From positions 62,001 through 126,000 of the forward strand of contig ASZN01000008.1 of the NCBI GenBank assembly GCA_000406005.1: DNA of 64,000 nucleotides, in the 5' to 3' direction. The number at the start of each line of letters is the position of its first letter. The stretch's first letter is position 1. The notes under the pieces are model-generated. The model ran no database searches. It saw only the letters and a list, made by a program, of their open reading frames with translations, and was not told where the DNA came from. Made by a program: the position numbers and the translations under genes. The DNA is from Candidatus Poribacteria bacterium WGA-3G (GTDB lineage: Bacteria; Poribacteria; WGA-4E; WGA-3G). Below, piece after piece: positions 34,572 to 42,680 of this stretch.

Positions 34572-34998
34572 TTACGATTCCTTCGGTATCTACCAAATTG
34601 TCGCCTAAAAAATATTGGATCTAACAAGCTGGAACATACAGGGAAAATAACGCTACAAATTGCAGTAAAGTTACGGCTGCGGGTGGTGCTGCAACTGAAT
34701 TGCTCAATTCGTTATATTTGTATGCTTAATGATACCATATTTTTCTGTGAAATGCAAATTTTTCGGTTGTCAGGGAAATGGTTATCATCCATCGGTAATT
34801 GGTTGTCAGCAGTTAGTTTTTAGTGTGTTGAAGTGCCAACGCTTATTGACAGTTTGCTGACTGAGAGAATCATCCGCTTCTTTATTTGTTGGTCGGGTTG
34901 TGATGAACTCTGCGTATTCAGGAGATTCGAGGACCTCAAGAAAACGTTTCGTTTCAGACGAAGCAGAGAACGGAGGTTTTCAGTTTTTTTTACATTAT
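34572..34998. other. Gene-free stretch
   Basis: No gene is supported here. The sequence is AT-rich, with short TTTTTAGT / GTTGTCAG-type low-complexity runs near 34770-34825. Two short open frames at 34820-35030 lack a ribosome site and family features. The first candidate promoter of the sigma-propeller regulon begins at the right edge. Confidence 0.5.
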
Positions 34999-35030
34999 GC
35001 ACCCTTTCTGCTCTAAGATTGTGTCTTTAA
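34999..35030 (+). promoter_or_regulatory. Candidate ECF-sigma promoter 1 (GCACCCTTT-N15-GTCTTTAA)
   Basis: GCACCCTTT at 34999-35007 is followed after exactly 15 bases by GTCTTTAA at 35023-35030. The same block with the same spacing occurs at 40289-40320, upstream of the paralogous operon. In inverted orientation, with GTCACATAA, it lies at 40212-40244, upstream of the sigma gene. The -10-like GTC core is typical of ECF promoters. The first downstream coding sequence starts at 35046 or 35213. Confidence 0.7.
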
Positions 35031-35045
35031 TGATAAAGTCAAGTG

Positions 35046-35216
35046 ATGGTTTTAACCGTTATTATTTTTTCCAGCGGAAATCATACTGCCATGGACACAT
35101 CTTGGATATTTTCACCGGTTGTCTCTTGGTGTTTTAGGGGTTCCATAACAAGAATAGCACCCAAGCAAACAGCAAGAATCCGTCCTCAAAGCTTACCGCC
35201 TCTCTTAAGGAAGTGA
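35046..35216 (+). CDS. Possible 56-residue leader ORF, or 5' remnant of the next gene
   Basis: ATG at 35046 opens 56 codons (MVLTVIIFSSGNH..) ending in TGA at 35214-35216, which overlaps the GTG start of the next gene as GTGA. This arrangement suits translational coupling. However, there is no good ribosome site and no recognisable family. The paralogous gene at 40651 has an N-terminal membrane anchor in this position, so the segment could instead be a decayed 5' end. Confidence 0.25.
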   Translation: MVLTVIIFSSGNHTAMDTSWIFSPVVSWCFRGSITRIAPKQTARIRPQSLPPLLRK

Positions 35217-36103
35217 TTGACACGCTGCCCTCAATAAGTGAAGCCGAGAAACAAGAAACCATGCGTTTTTTTGAAATACTTTCGTCTCAAGAATATCAAG
35301 CATTTTTAAACGCTCAAATGCAAGAATGGGAGACGAGTTACAAAGAGACGGGGATTATAGATTTTTCGTTTCAAGATTTCTTTGACTTTTTTGAAAGCGA
35401 AGGTCTACCAATGGGTGATTTTACACAGAGTGCTTCAAAAAAATTTAGAGAATACTTTCTGACCGGAGAACCCGAAGACTATGAAGCAGAAATGGCTGCT
35501 CGGTTCCAGGAGGCTTATTGGGCTACACCGGGTACTCGTACGGAAGCCCAAACCGCGGCTTTTCTGACGCTATCTGAAGAGCCTGATTTTTCCGCATGGA
35601 TGTTCGGTCGCTTTGAAGGAGAACTTGGGCATCAATTGCAATGGCTTGATGAACAAACAGCCATAGCGACAGTGTTGGAAATCCTACCCACTCCTAATGT
35701 AGAGGGGCAAGCAGTCATGCCATTTGCTCCCAATAGCGACCCACTAATACCTACCTCATCTACCGAGATGGTTCACACCCCTATCAACGAAAGTCCACAA
35801 CCTAATGCTGAGACGCAGAAGCCTATGGATGTTCCTACCTCTTTATCTACAGAACGAATTTCTTCTATAAGGGAGGTTTTACAGCAATATGGAACTGATG
35901 AAGGTTTGCTGTATCTGATCGAGAGTGATCCTGATAGTGCAGGCTGGCTTTTAGAAAATTTTGACTCATCTGATGAAATTAATGCATGGATGTCTAAGAA
36001 GACAACACGAACACCGCCGCGGACGACACAAAAGACGCAGACATCCATTCCTCCAATTCCGACAATACAAGAGTTAGCCCCATGGAACGAAATACCCGAA
36101 TAA
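35213..36103 (+). CDS. Unknown protein, paralogue of the protein at 40651-41712; N-terminal anchor missing
   Basis: This protein of about 296 residues has a GTG start. Residues 10-130 (FFEILSSQEYQAFLNAQ, DFFDFFESEGLP, FREYFLTGEPEDYEAEMAARF) match the paralogue (LQKALNSPEYLEYLKSQ, WWDFLESQGLS, FRKRFLVGDAADYEPEMRKKV). The C-terminal repeat-like motif VLQQYGTDEGLLYLIESDPD matches TLTQYGPKDGLQRLKESDPE. A Pro/Thr-rich linker separates the two. Unlike the paralogue it has no membrane helix at its start; in-frame codons continue upstream to a TAG at 35135 without an ATG. Function unknown. Cotranscribed with the next gene, which it overlaps by 22 bases, and preceded by candidate sigma promoter 1. Confidence 0.7.
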   Translation: MIDTLPSISEAEKQETMRFFEILSSQEYQAFLNAQMQEWETSYKETGIIDFSFQDFFDFFESEGLPMGDFTQSASKKFREYFLTGEPEDYEAEMAARFQEAYWATPGTRTEAQTAAFLTLSEEPDFSAWMFGRFEGELGHQLQWLDEQTAIATVLEILPTPNVEGQAVMPFAPNSDPLIPTSSTEMVHTPINESPQPNAETQKPMDVPTSLSTERISSIREVLQQYGTDEGLLYLIESDPDSAGWLLENFDSSDEINAWMSKKTTRTPPRTTQKTQTSIPPIPTIQELAPWNEIPE

Positions 36104-36954
36104 TTGAGAAGCAACGTCGACATATTTCTGTTATGTGTCTGATTTTCTGTTTTTTGGCAGTGTTTTTTAGCTTACTCGTATCTGCCCCAGTGATTTCTGA
36201 AGAACGACCCCTCCAGAAATTCATTGAAGAAGAGCGCAATTTTGGGAAGACACTTGAAGTCTGGGAAAAGGAACGAAAAGAGGCACTCCAAAGAAGAGTC
36301 GCTACACCGTTAGACCTTGTTGGACAAAAACTTTTGACAGAACTTCTTGCCAAGGAAGGAACCTTAGACGAAGTGTTGTCAAGCGAGCCGTACCTGACTT
36401 ATCTAAAGGAGCGAGTTGGTAAAACTTATGAGGATTACGCCGCATATTTTACTGCGATGCCTACTCCGAGGTTGAAAACAAATTCTCTGTTCGCTTTCAA
36501 AGATGCACTCCCACCGAAGCAAACGACTGAAGAACTGCAGGCGTGGATTCGTTACTATTTTCAAATACGTAAGTTCTACGCCATACCAGACATCTTGAAT
36601 GATAAAACCAGATATATGGCACATTTAAACAAACCTTATCTTGAGTTGTCTATGGTGTTAGTGAAACCACCAACTACAAAATCTGAAGAAAAGAGAGCGC
36701 GGGCTAAACTTGGCGAAGTCCTGCGTATCCGCAGGGTGCCCCACACCATGGCACGGGTGGAGACACAAGTGTATCATAAGGCTTGGCGAAAGCTATTGGA
36801 GACCCACGGTTCACGCGACGGATTGCTACGGTGTGCTATTACAACACCGGATGATTTCGCACTGACTCGTTCATTTTTTCAAAATACTGAAGCTTTGGAG
36901 AAATGGATTTTGGAACCGCTAAAGTCTTCTAAGCCGAAAAAGAAAGGGAGATAA
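36082..36954 (+). CDS. Unknown membrane/exported protein, paralogue of the protein at 41806-42606
   Basis: This 290-residue protein has one N-terminal hydrophobic helix (residues about 16-36, SVMCLIFCFLAVFFSLLVSA). The remainder is a charged, helical extracytoplasmic domain. Its C-terminal part (WRKLLETHGSRDGLLRCAITTPDDF) resembles the shared xxYG/HGxxxGLL motif seen in all four unknown proteins of this locus. Its order after the first unknown gene, and the similar ending (ALEKWILEPLKSS versus KTFLKFIYDPSE), make it the partner of the 41806 gene. Starts inside the preceding gene. Function unknown. Confidence 0.7.
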   Translation: MERNTRIIEKQRRHISVMCLIFCFLAVFFSLLVSAPVISEERPLQKFIEEERNFGKTLEVWEKERKEALQRRVATPLDLVGQKLLTELLAKEGTLDEVLSSEPYLTYLKERVGKTYEDYAAYFTAMPTPRLKTNSLFAFKDALPPKQTTEELQAWIRYYFQIRKFYAIPDILNDKTRYMAHLNKPYLELSMVLVKPPTTKSEEKRARAKLGEVLRIRRVPHTMARVETQVYHKAWRKLLETHGSRDGLLRCAITTPDDFALTRSFFQNTEALEKWILEPLKSSKPKKKGR

Positions 36955-37160
36955 CGGTTGTTGGAAGCTCACTGATATTACACAGCTTATTACTGTCGGC
37001 GATGGCTCTGGAGTAGATCTCGCAGCGAAATACCTGAGGAAAAAACAAATGCGCGTCAATTGCGAGTAGCCGTTTCTCCCTTGGGTACAATTTTTTTTTC
37101 AACGCTATTTCACAGGGTTTGCCTAATCTCCTCTCATTTCATAATTTTCTTTTTTTGTGT

Positions 37161-40088
37161 CTACTGTTGTTCTGCGAGGGATACGTAAAATATTCCTTTC
37201 CCTGCGCTGGCACTATAAAGCCTACCGTTAGCAACAGCGATAGAAACGACCCTATCTGGGACTTCTGTAGAAAACTGCTCCCATTGTCCACGATCACCCA
37301 AGCGATAAACACCTGTATCACCCGTGCCATAAACCTCGGTGCCATCGACAGTGAGTTTGTTTATGACGGGACGCGCATCTGCCGTATCGGTTATCACGCG
37401 CCAGTGTTCGCCTGTTTCTGAAACTAATACGCCTTCGTTGGTCGCGACATAGACGGTTGAATCCAAAGAAACTATCTCATTGAAGCGGGTAAAGCGAAGT
37501 GGCAGATTTGGTGTAACATCTCTCCAATTGACTCCTCCATCAAGGGATTGAAACAGCCTCCCATCTCGTTTGCCGACGTAGACGTTCTCTCCCGAAACCG
37601 CTACTCTGAAGCCCTTGTGAGAATCCTCATCAAACTGTTCTCCGGTGTCTACTAATCCTGTGTTTGTCCACTCTGACTCCCCAATTCGCCACTTGAAAAG
37701 CCTTCGTTTATATTCTACGTAGAACACATTGTGGCTGACTGCGAGCGTCTTGGCTTTCGCATGTGTTGCGAGTGGATCTGACGCAGCGTTAGATAAATCA
37801 AGTGCTCTTGTTTCCTTGCTGTTCGTTGACACCTCAGGCGGCAATGGTTTATCATCAAAAGTAGGTACACCTTGAACCGGAATGAGCATATTGCTATCTG
37901 TAGACAAACGGGAAATTCGCAAAATGTTTCTTATAGATGAGACAAAATAAAGCGTATTGCCAGAAATTACCAACTTTGAACTAAAATTGGTATCGATACG
38001 GGAAAACGTCTGTTCTGCCGATTGCGGTGTCTGCGCCTCAGCATTAATCGAAACTTTTTTCCAAGATACGCCGGCGTTAGTTGACTGGAAGACTTCATTA
38101 CCGGTATGCGCGTACAATCGGTTGTTGAATGCGATTAAATCGTTTATCCTTGTGCCCATTACGCCATTCATAAATAGATGCCAGGACTTACCGCCATCCG
38201 TCGTGCGGTGAATCCCAAATGCCCCAGCTTTGTAAAATGTTCTTTCGTCCACTGCTGCAGCTGGAATGCTATTGAGCAGAAGTGATTTTAGGTCCATTCC
38301 GAGGTTTGTCCAGGTTTCTCCGCCATCCATTGAACGGAATTGAGTCGCACCCAATGCTAAAAGTGCTTCGTCAGCAGCTAAAACCGTTATACCGGCAGGG
38401 AATTTCACCAATGGAGATTTACTTTTAGGCGTTATTTCGGTCCAGGATGCTCCGAAGTCGCTTGATCGAAAAATTCTACTATGACTCGCTTTTCGGCTCT
38501 GTCCTATTAATTTTGCATCTGCTGGCCTTAATCCAAACAGGTCGGGCCCCGCTCCAACATAGAGATTCTTTTTAAGCACAGTCATGGAGTAAATGGTTTC
38601 TGATGTACCGACCGGTAATCTTTTCCAAAAATCTGGATCAAGACGGTAGAGCCCGCGGTTTGTGCCAACAAACACTGTTTTTCCAATAGCCGCGACTGCC
38701 GAAATTCTTTCGTCTATCAATCCGTTTTTAAGAGATTCCCATTGCGTTCCACCGTTGGTTGATCGGAAGATCCCTTCATCTCTAAGGGCGAGATACAGTG
38801 TTATGTCTGCTTGTGGACTCTGCTCGGGTGCTTTATCCCTGACGATAAGTCCAACAGGGTATCCCTTCGGTCGGGGGCAAAAGACATTCCACGTTTCACC
38901 GTTATCCGTTGATGCAAATATCTCATCGACTGACACAATATAAAGAATGCCTCGGTTTTCTACCATCGGCATCAGGGATTTGCTCGTCGGGATATTGGTG
39001 TTGACGCGCGTCCATTGGGTAACATCTGCTGGCAATCTGTACATTCCAGTTGATGAAACAGCATAGACGGTGCCATCAGGTGCAGCAAAGATATCACGTA
39101 CATGTCCTCCTGGCGGTGCGGTTGACTGCCGCCACTGTGCTGTGGAGAACCTGAGGCGATCTTCTTGGGCATTGGATCTTAAAGTCACTTCAGAAATCTG
39201 TGTGCCAGCACCGATGCTTTTGCCGGGCGCTGCAGATTGTCCCAATTGCCTTCGGACCTCTGGCTTTGATAGAATATCAATAACGATAGGTGCGTCAACG
39301 ATTTCAACCGTGGGTTCAGATCGTGCTTCGAAACTATAGGGCTGCTGAAAGCGTGCGAGATACTGATAACTTCCGCCTAACATCAACAGCACCAAAACTG
39401 TAGCTGCACCCAAAGCTGCCCAGGGTAACAATGGCTTTCCAGCCGGAGGCACTATCGGATTAATATCGGCGACTTGTCGCATAATGCGTTCTGTTAGATC
39501 GGCGGGTACTTGTACCCTGCCGAGTACTTCAGAGACTAAGGATTCTGCCTCTTGTAAACGCTCCCGTCCGCGGCGCAGCCGACTCTTAATTGTGTTTACG
39601 GATACACCTAAGAAGTTGCCAATCTCTTTCGCTGTCATCTCACCGAGATAATAGAGCGTTACCACCGTTCGCTCACTCTCTGGCAGTTTTTTAAGAAGAT
39701 TCTTGACGTTTTCAGAAAGTTGCTCAGCGGCTCCTGTCTCGCGTTGATTAAGCATATAATGTTTATAAGCGGATTCCTCAACCTCTTGGACTGGCGTGTC
39801 CTCTATCGATTGCATCGTAGGTTTGTGCCTTCGGAGCCAATTAATGGAAATCCGATTGGCGATGACATAAAGCCACCCGGAAAAATGGTTGGGATCCTTC
39901 AATGTCCCGAGTTTTTTGTATGCTTGGAGGAAAGTATCTTGGGTAAGTTCTTCAGCATGGTGAAAATCCCCAATTTTCCGCCAGATAAGCGCGTGAACGC
40001 CCTTTTGGTGCTTCTGTACTAAGGTGCTAAATGCGGATTCGTCACCTGATAAAGTTCTGCGAATCAATTGGACATCATCTTGTAACAT
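37161..40088 (-). CDS. ECF sigma factor fused through a membrane helix to a BNR/Asp-box propeller
   Basis: This 975-residue single protein starts at the ATG at 40088, 7 bases after GGAGG. Residues 8-88 form sigma region 2 (HAEELTQDTFLQAYKKL, WLYVIANRISINWLRRH). Residues 125-178 form sigma region 4, a helix-turn-helix (LPESERTVVTLYYLGEMTAKEIGNFLG, TIKSRLRRGRERL). A single membrane helix lies at about 220-240. The remaining 730 residues are exported and carry at least seven Asp-box motifs, such as STDNGETW, SMDGGETW, TTDGGKSW and SLDGGVNW, typical of BNR or Ycf48-like propellers. It would be a membrane-tethered sigma factor with its own external sensor, probably released by proteolysis. Its promoter carries the same element as both flanking operons, implying autoregulation. 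Confidence 0.9.
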   Translation of the reverse strand: MLQDDVQLIRRTLSGDESAFSTLVQKHQKGVHALIWRKIGDFHHAEELTQDTFLQAYKKLGTLKDPNHFSGWLYVIANRISINWLRRHKPTMQSIEDTPVQEVEESAYKHYMLNQRETGAAEQLSENVKNLLKKLPESERTVVTLYYLGEMTAKEIGNFLGVSVNTIKSRLRRGRERLQEAESLVSEVLGRVQVPADLTERIMRQVADINPIVPPAGKPLLPWAALGAATVLVLLMLGGSYQYLARFQQPYSFEARSEPTVEIVDAPIVIDILSKPEVRRQLGQSAAPGKSIGAGTQISEVTLRSNAQEDRLRFSTAQWRQSTAPPGGHVRDIFAAPDGTVYAVSSTGMYRLPADVTQWTRVNTNIPTSKSLMPMVENRGILYIVSVDEIFASTDNGETWNVFCPRPKGYPVGLIVRDKAPEQSPQADITLYLALRDEGIFRSTNGGTQWESLKNGLIDERISAVAAIGKTVFVGTNRGLYRLDPDFWKRLPVGTSETIYSMTVLKKNLYVGAGPDLFGLRPADAKLIGQSRKASHSRIFRSSDFGASWTEITPKSKSPLVKFPAGITVLAADEALLALGATQFRSMDGGETWTNLGMDLKSLLLNSIPAAAVDERTFYKAGAFGIHRTTDGGKSWHLFMNGVMGTRINDLIAFNNRLYAHTGNEVFQSTNAGVSWKKVSINAEAQTPQSAEQTFSRIDTNFSSKLVISGNTLYFVSSIRNILRISRLSTDSNMLIPVQGVPTFDDKPLPPEVSTNSKETRALDLSNAASDPLATHAKAKTLAVSHNVFYVEYKRRLFKWRIGESEWTNTGLVDTGEQFDEDSHKGFRVAVSGENVYVGKRDGRLFQSLDGGVNWRDVTPNLPLRFTRFNEIVSLDSTVYVATNEGVLVSETGEHWRVITDTADARPVINKLTVDGTEVYGTGDTGVYRLGDRGQWEQFSTEVPDRVVSIAVANGRLYSASAGKGIFYVSLAEQQ

Positions 40089-40211
40089 AAGATACCTCCG
40101 TGATGGAGAAATAACTATTTTTGCTTCCTCGTGCTTCACAAAGCGGATACGAAATTGCACAGAAATGGAAGTTCCCTAACTTGAGACATTATTTTATAAC
40201 ATTTCTTTATA

Positions 40212-40244
40212 TTATGTGACACATTTTTAGATTGGAAAGGGTGC
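40212..40244 (-). promoter_or_regulatory. Candidate autoregulatory ECF-sigma promoter of the sigma-propeller gene
   Basis: On the minus strand GCACCCTTT (40244-40236) is followed after 15 bases by GTCACATAA (40220-40212). The spacer also shares TCTAA(A/G)A(A/T)TGT with candidate promoter 1. The sigma-gene start codon at 40088 lies about 115 bases downstream. An ECF gene preceded by the same element as neighbouring operons is the classic autoregulated arrangement. Confidence 0.7.
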
Positions 40245-40288
40245 ATAATCTAAAAAAATGGTGTAAGGTTTTTGGAAAATTAAATATT

Positions 40289-40320
40289 GCACCCTTTTCA
40301 AATCAAAATTGTGTCTTTAA
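40289..40320 (+). promoter_or_regulatory. Candidate ECF-sigma promoter 2 (GCACCCTTT-N15-GTCTTTAA)
   Basis: GCACCCTTT at 40289-40297 is followed after 15 bases by GTCTTTAA at 40313-40320, matching candidate promoter 1 in both boxes and spacing. It points toward the operon at 40651-42606 and is divergent from the sigma-gene promoter only 45 bases away. Two MITE-like elements lie between it and the first start codon. Confidence 0.7.
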
Positions 40321-40350
40321 ATATACAGCGTATAAGACTTACACAAAATT

Positions 40351-40488
40351 TATAGTAAAACCTACAATTAACGAGACACCCATAAAAGGCGGGGTTCCAA
40401 ACCCTGAAGGAAACACCCCAGCAAAAACCCTGCAATGGGTAGACTTGTTGTTTTCTAAAGTGTTGATTTATTTTTCGATTTTACTATA
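40351..40488. repeat. MITE-like element with TATAGTAAAA inverted ends
   Basis: TATAGTAAAA at 40351-40360 is inverted at 40479-40488 as TTTTACTATA. The left 90 bases match the element at 22075-22162. It encodes nothing and sits in the leader between candidate promoter 2 and the first gene of that operon. Confidence 0.8.
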
Positions 40489-40492
40489 AGTT

Positions 40493-40606
40493 ATACCATT
40501 TCTAAACGATGTTATCACATTATCGATTTTCGTAAAATGTGTAACACTGCGCAACAAACTAACAGTTTGTTCTACGTAAAGAGAGATTTATTAACAGAAA
40601 TGGTAT
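40493..40606. repeat. MITE-like element with ATACCATTTCT inverted ends
   Basis: ATACCATTTCT at 40493-40503 is inverted at 40596-40606 as AGAAATGGTAT. Inside is a degenerate REP hairpin (CAAACTAACAGTTTGTTCTAC, 40552-40574). The same ends bound the element at 55114-55249, whose interior holds a different REP palindrome. Confidence 0.75.
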
Positions 40607-40650
40607 GAGTACCTTAACACCAGTGCCAAAACTCAACAGGAGGCAATGAG

Positions 40651-41712
40651 ATGAAAATAAGACTTGTTTATGCCCTTGGTACTCTCTTTATCCTCGTCAT
40701 ACTCGGTGTTTTTCTTTGGGGTATGCTCCAGCCGAAAGACAAGCTACCGATAGTGATATACAAAACCGTCACACCTGAACCAGATGCTACTGAAACAGCG
40801 CAAGAATCCGTATCACTACAGGCGGAGAATCCCCTTACTGTGGAAGAAAAGGTGGAACAGAGCAAGGTATTACTCAATGTTCTCCAAGATGATAGTAATC
40901 CTTATACCCAAAAACTTCAAAAAGCTCTGAACTCCCCCGAATACCTTGAATATCTCAAAAGTCAGGAGGGGACATTTGGTGTGAATCTTACAGCTTGGTG
41001 GGACTTCTTAGAATCACAGGGTCTCAGTTCTGGTAGAAGTCTCCAGGAAAAAGAATTCCGCAAACGGTTTTTAGTGGGGGATGCTGCCGATTATGAACCC
41101 GAAATGCGTAAAAAGGTTGCGGAACTTGCCCTTGCGCATCCTGAACTTGATACCGTGGGACTTCTCCAAGCGTTTTGGCGGCAGGAGGAGGACAGATCGA
41201 ATTATATCTGGTCTCGTCAACAATTCAATGGTCATGTCGGAGACTTTGATTGGGCTGAAAATATCCGTCAGAACGCTGCCAGTATCCTTTCAGAATCCAC
41301 ACGAACAGAGGCAGATATAGGCACCGTAGCACTTCCGACGCCATCCACCTTCACGCCAGAATTCGGTCCCATCGATGGCATCGAAGAAAGCACTGACACT
41401 GCCTCTGCACCCCGCGCGGATACCGGACCCCCGACTGATATAGAACCGATACCGCAATCCTCTGAAGCACTTGAGGTAGAACTCACGAAGAGCATCTTCG
41501 CAGATATACCCGACCTCTCCACAAACGCGGATTTTGAAAAAACACTCCGTGAACGTTTTTCACCGGAGCGATTCACCACTGCGATGCAAACCTTGACGCA
41601 ATACGGACCCAAAGATGGACTCCAGAGGCTTAAGGAATCTGACCCGGAGGTAGCAACACACATCGAACGCTTCCTTCAACCGAGCAAGGAAACAGACGAA
41701 AATGAAAGATAA
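40651..41712 (+). CDS. Unknown membrane-anchored protein, paralogue of the protein at 35213-36103
   Basis: This 353-residue protein has an N-terminal membrane helix (residues about 4-27, RLVYALGTLFILVILGVFLWGM), so most of it is extracytoplasmic. The first domain (residues 75-190) has LQKALNSPEYLEYLKSQ, WWDFLESQGLSSG and FRKRFLVGDAADYEPEM. A Pro/Thr/Glu-rich linker leads to a final domain with ERFTTAMQTLTQYGPKDGLQRLKESDPEV. AGGAGG stands 8 bases before the ATG. Both domains recur in the protein at 35213. No known family recognised. Likely a target gene of the adjacent tethered sigma factor. Confidence 0.75.
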   Translation: MKIRLVYALGTLFILVILGVFLWGMLQPKDKLPIVIYKTVTPEPDATETAQESVSLQAENPLTVEEKVEQSKVLLNVLQDDSNPYTQKLQKALNSPEYLEYLKSQEGTFGVNLTAWWDFLESQGLSSGRSLQEKEFRKRFLVGDAADYEPEMRKKVAELALAHPELDTVGLLQAFWRQEEDRSNYIWSRQQFNGHVGDFDWAENIRQNAASILSESTRTEADIGTVALPTPSTFTPEFGPIDGIEESTDTASAPRADTGPPTDIEPIPQSSEALEVELTKSIFADIPDLSTNADFEKTLRERFSPERFTTAMQTLTQYGPKDGLQRLKESDPEVATHIERFLQPSKETDENER

Positions 41713-41805
41713 TCACATTTTCTACATTGTCTGCAGCTTCGTTGTCCTTAAAACGGCTGCCCAAAGCACCGAGAATATCTCCTCAAAATAAGGAATCTTA
41801 CAGTT

Positions 41806-42606
41806 ATGAAACGCTTTTTATTTCTTTCCCTCTTATTTTCCTGCATTTACACTTTTCCAGGATACACAAAGACTTATGAACACGAACACCGCGAGTTCAC
41901 GTCTCTTGAAAAGGAAACTTTTGATACCCTTAAGGAAGATTTTTCCAATGAACTCCTCGATGCAGAGTTGAAAACGCTGAATGAACTCGCCAGAAGTAAC
42001 ACGTACAAAAACTTCCTCATCAAAGCGCATCAAGATGCGTCTCTGCCGCCCGAATTCCCAAAAATTGTGGATGCAGATGGACAGATCGTGGACGATACGC
42101 TCTACAAAATACTACCGCCTAAGGAACGCTATCTCACATACTATACCGAGCAATTTGGGGTACAAACGCTCGATGAGGTAAAGACTCTTGAACATTTCAT
42201 CGTTCACTATGAAGAAACGGGAAAATGGATCTTTAAGGCAGTAAAACGAGGTGGTGATACACCGGAATATCTACGCACCGAAGGGCAGCAACGCGGTGGA
42301 CCACTCGGTAGGGTGCCGGCATTCCAAGCTATGATGAAACATCGTTTCGGTATTGAAATAAATGAGAGACCTGACATGTCAAATATCCCCCAAATAATGT
42401 CAGTCTTTGATTTTCCGCTTACCGGATTGACATCTGAGTTGATAGATGCCGATGTCAGATGGATACAATCCTTGTTTGAAAAACACGGAAAATCTGAAGG
42501 TATCCTCTGGGTCGCCCTCCAAAATCCAAGGATCTTCCATAGAATCCTCTACGCGTTTACTACGGACAAAACGTTCCTAAAGTTTATTTATGACCCCAGT
42601 GAGTAG
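41806..42606 (+). CDS. Unknown exported protein, paralogue of the protein at 36082-36954
   Basis: This 266-residue protein has a signal peptide (MKRFLFLSLLFSCIYTFPGY). The mature part is charged and helical: EFTSLEKETFDTLKEDFSNELLDAELKTLNEL, NTYKNFLIKAHQD, and at the end VRWIQSLFEKHGKSEGILWVALQNPRIFHRILY, which shares the HGxxxGxL motif of the other unknown proteins here. It follows the 40651 gene after 93 bases and is probably in the same operon under candidate promoter 2. Function unknown. Confidence 0.7.
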   Translation: MKRFLFLSLLFSCIYTFPGYTKTYEHEHREFTSLEKETFDTLKEDFSNELLDAELKTLNELARSNTYKNFLIKAHQDASLPPEFPKIVDADGQIVDDTLYKILPPKERYLTYYTEQFGVQTLDEVKTLEHFIVHYEETGKWIFKAVKRGGDTPEYLRTEGQQRGGPLGRVPAFQAMMKHRFGIEINERPDMSNIPQIMSVFDFPLTGLTSELIDADVRWIQSLFEKHGKSEGILWVALQNPRIFHRILYAFTTDKTFLKFIYDPSE

Positions 42607-42680
42607 GAGCTGCAATGAACATCCGAACGCTCTGTACGGTCACTCTTCTTACGCTTATCCTATTCATGTAGGTATACAGT

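Noticed and set aside
34820..35030. Two short overlapping ORFs on opposite strands (about 60 codons each)
   Set aside because: No ribosome site and no family resemblance; they run into the candidate promoter and low-complexity sequence.
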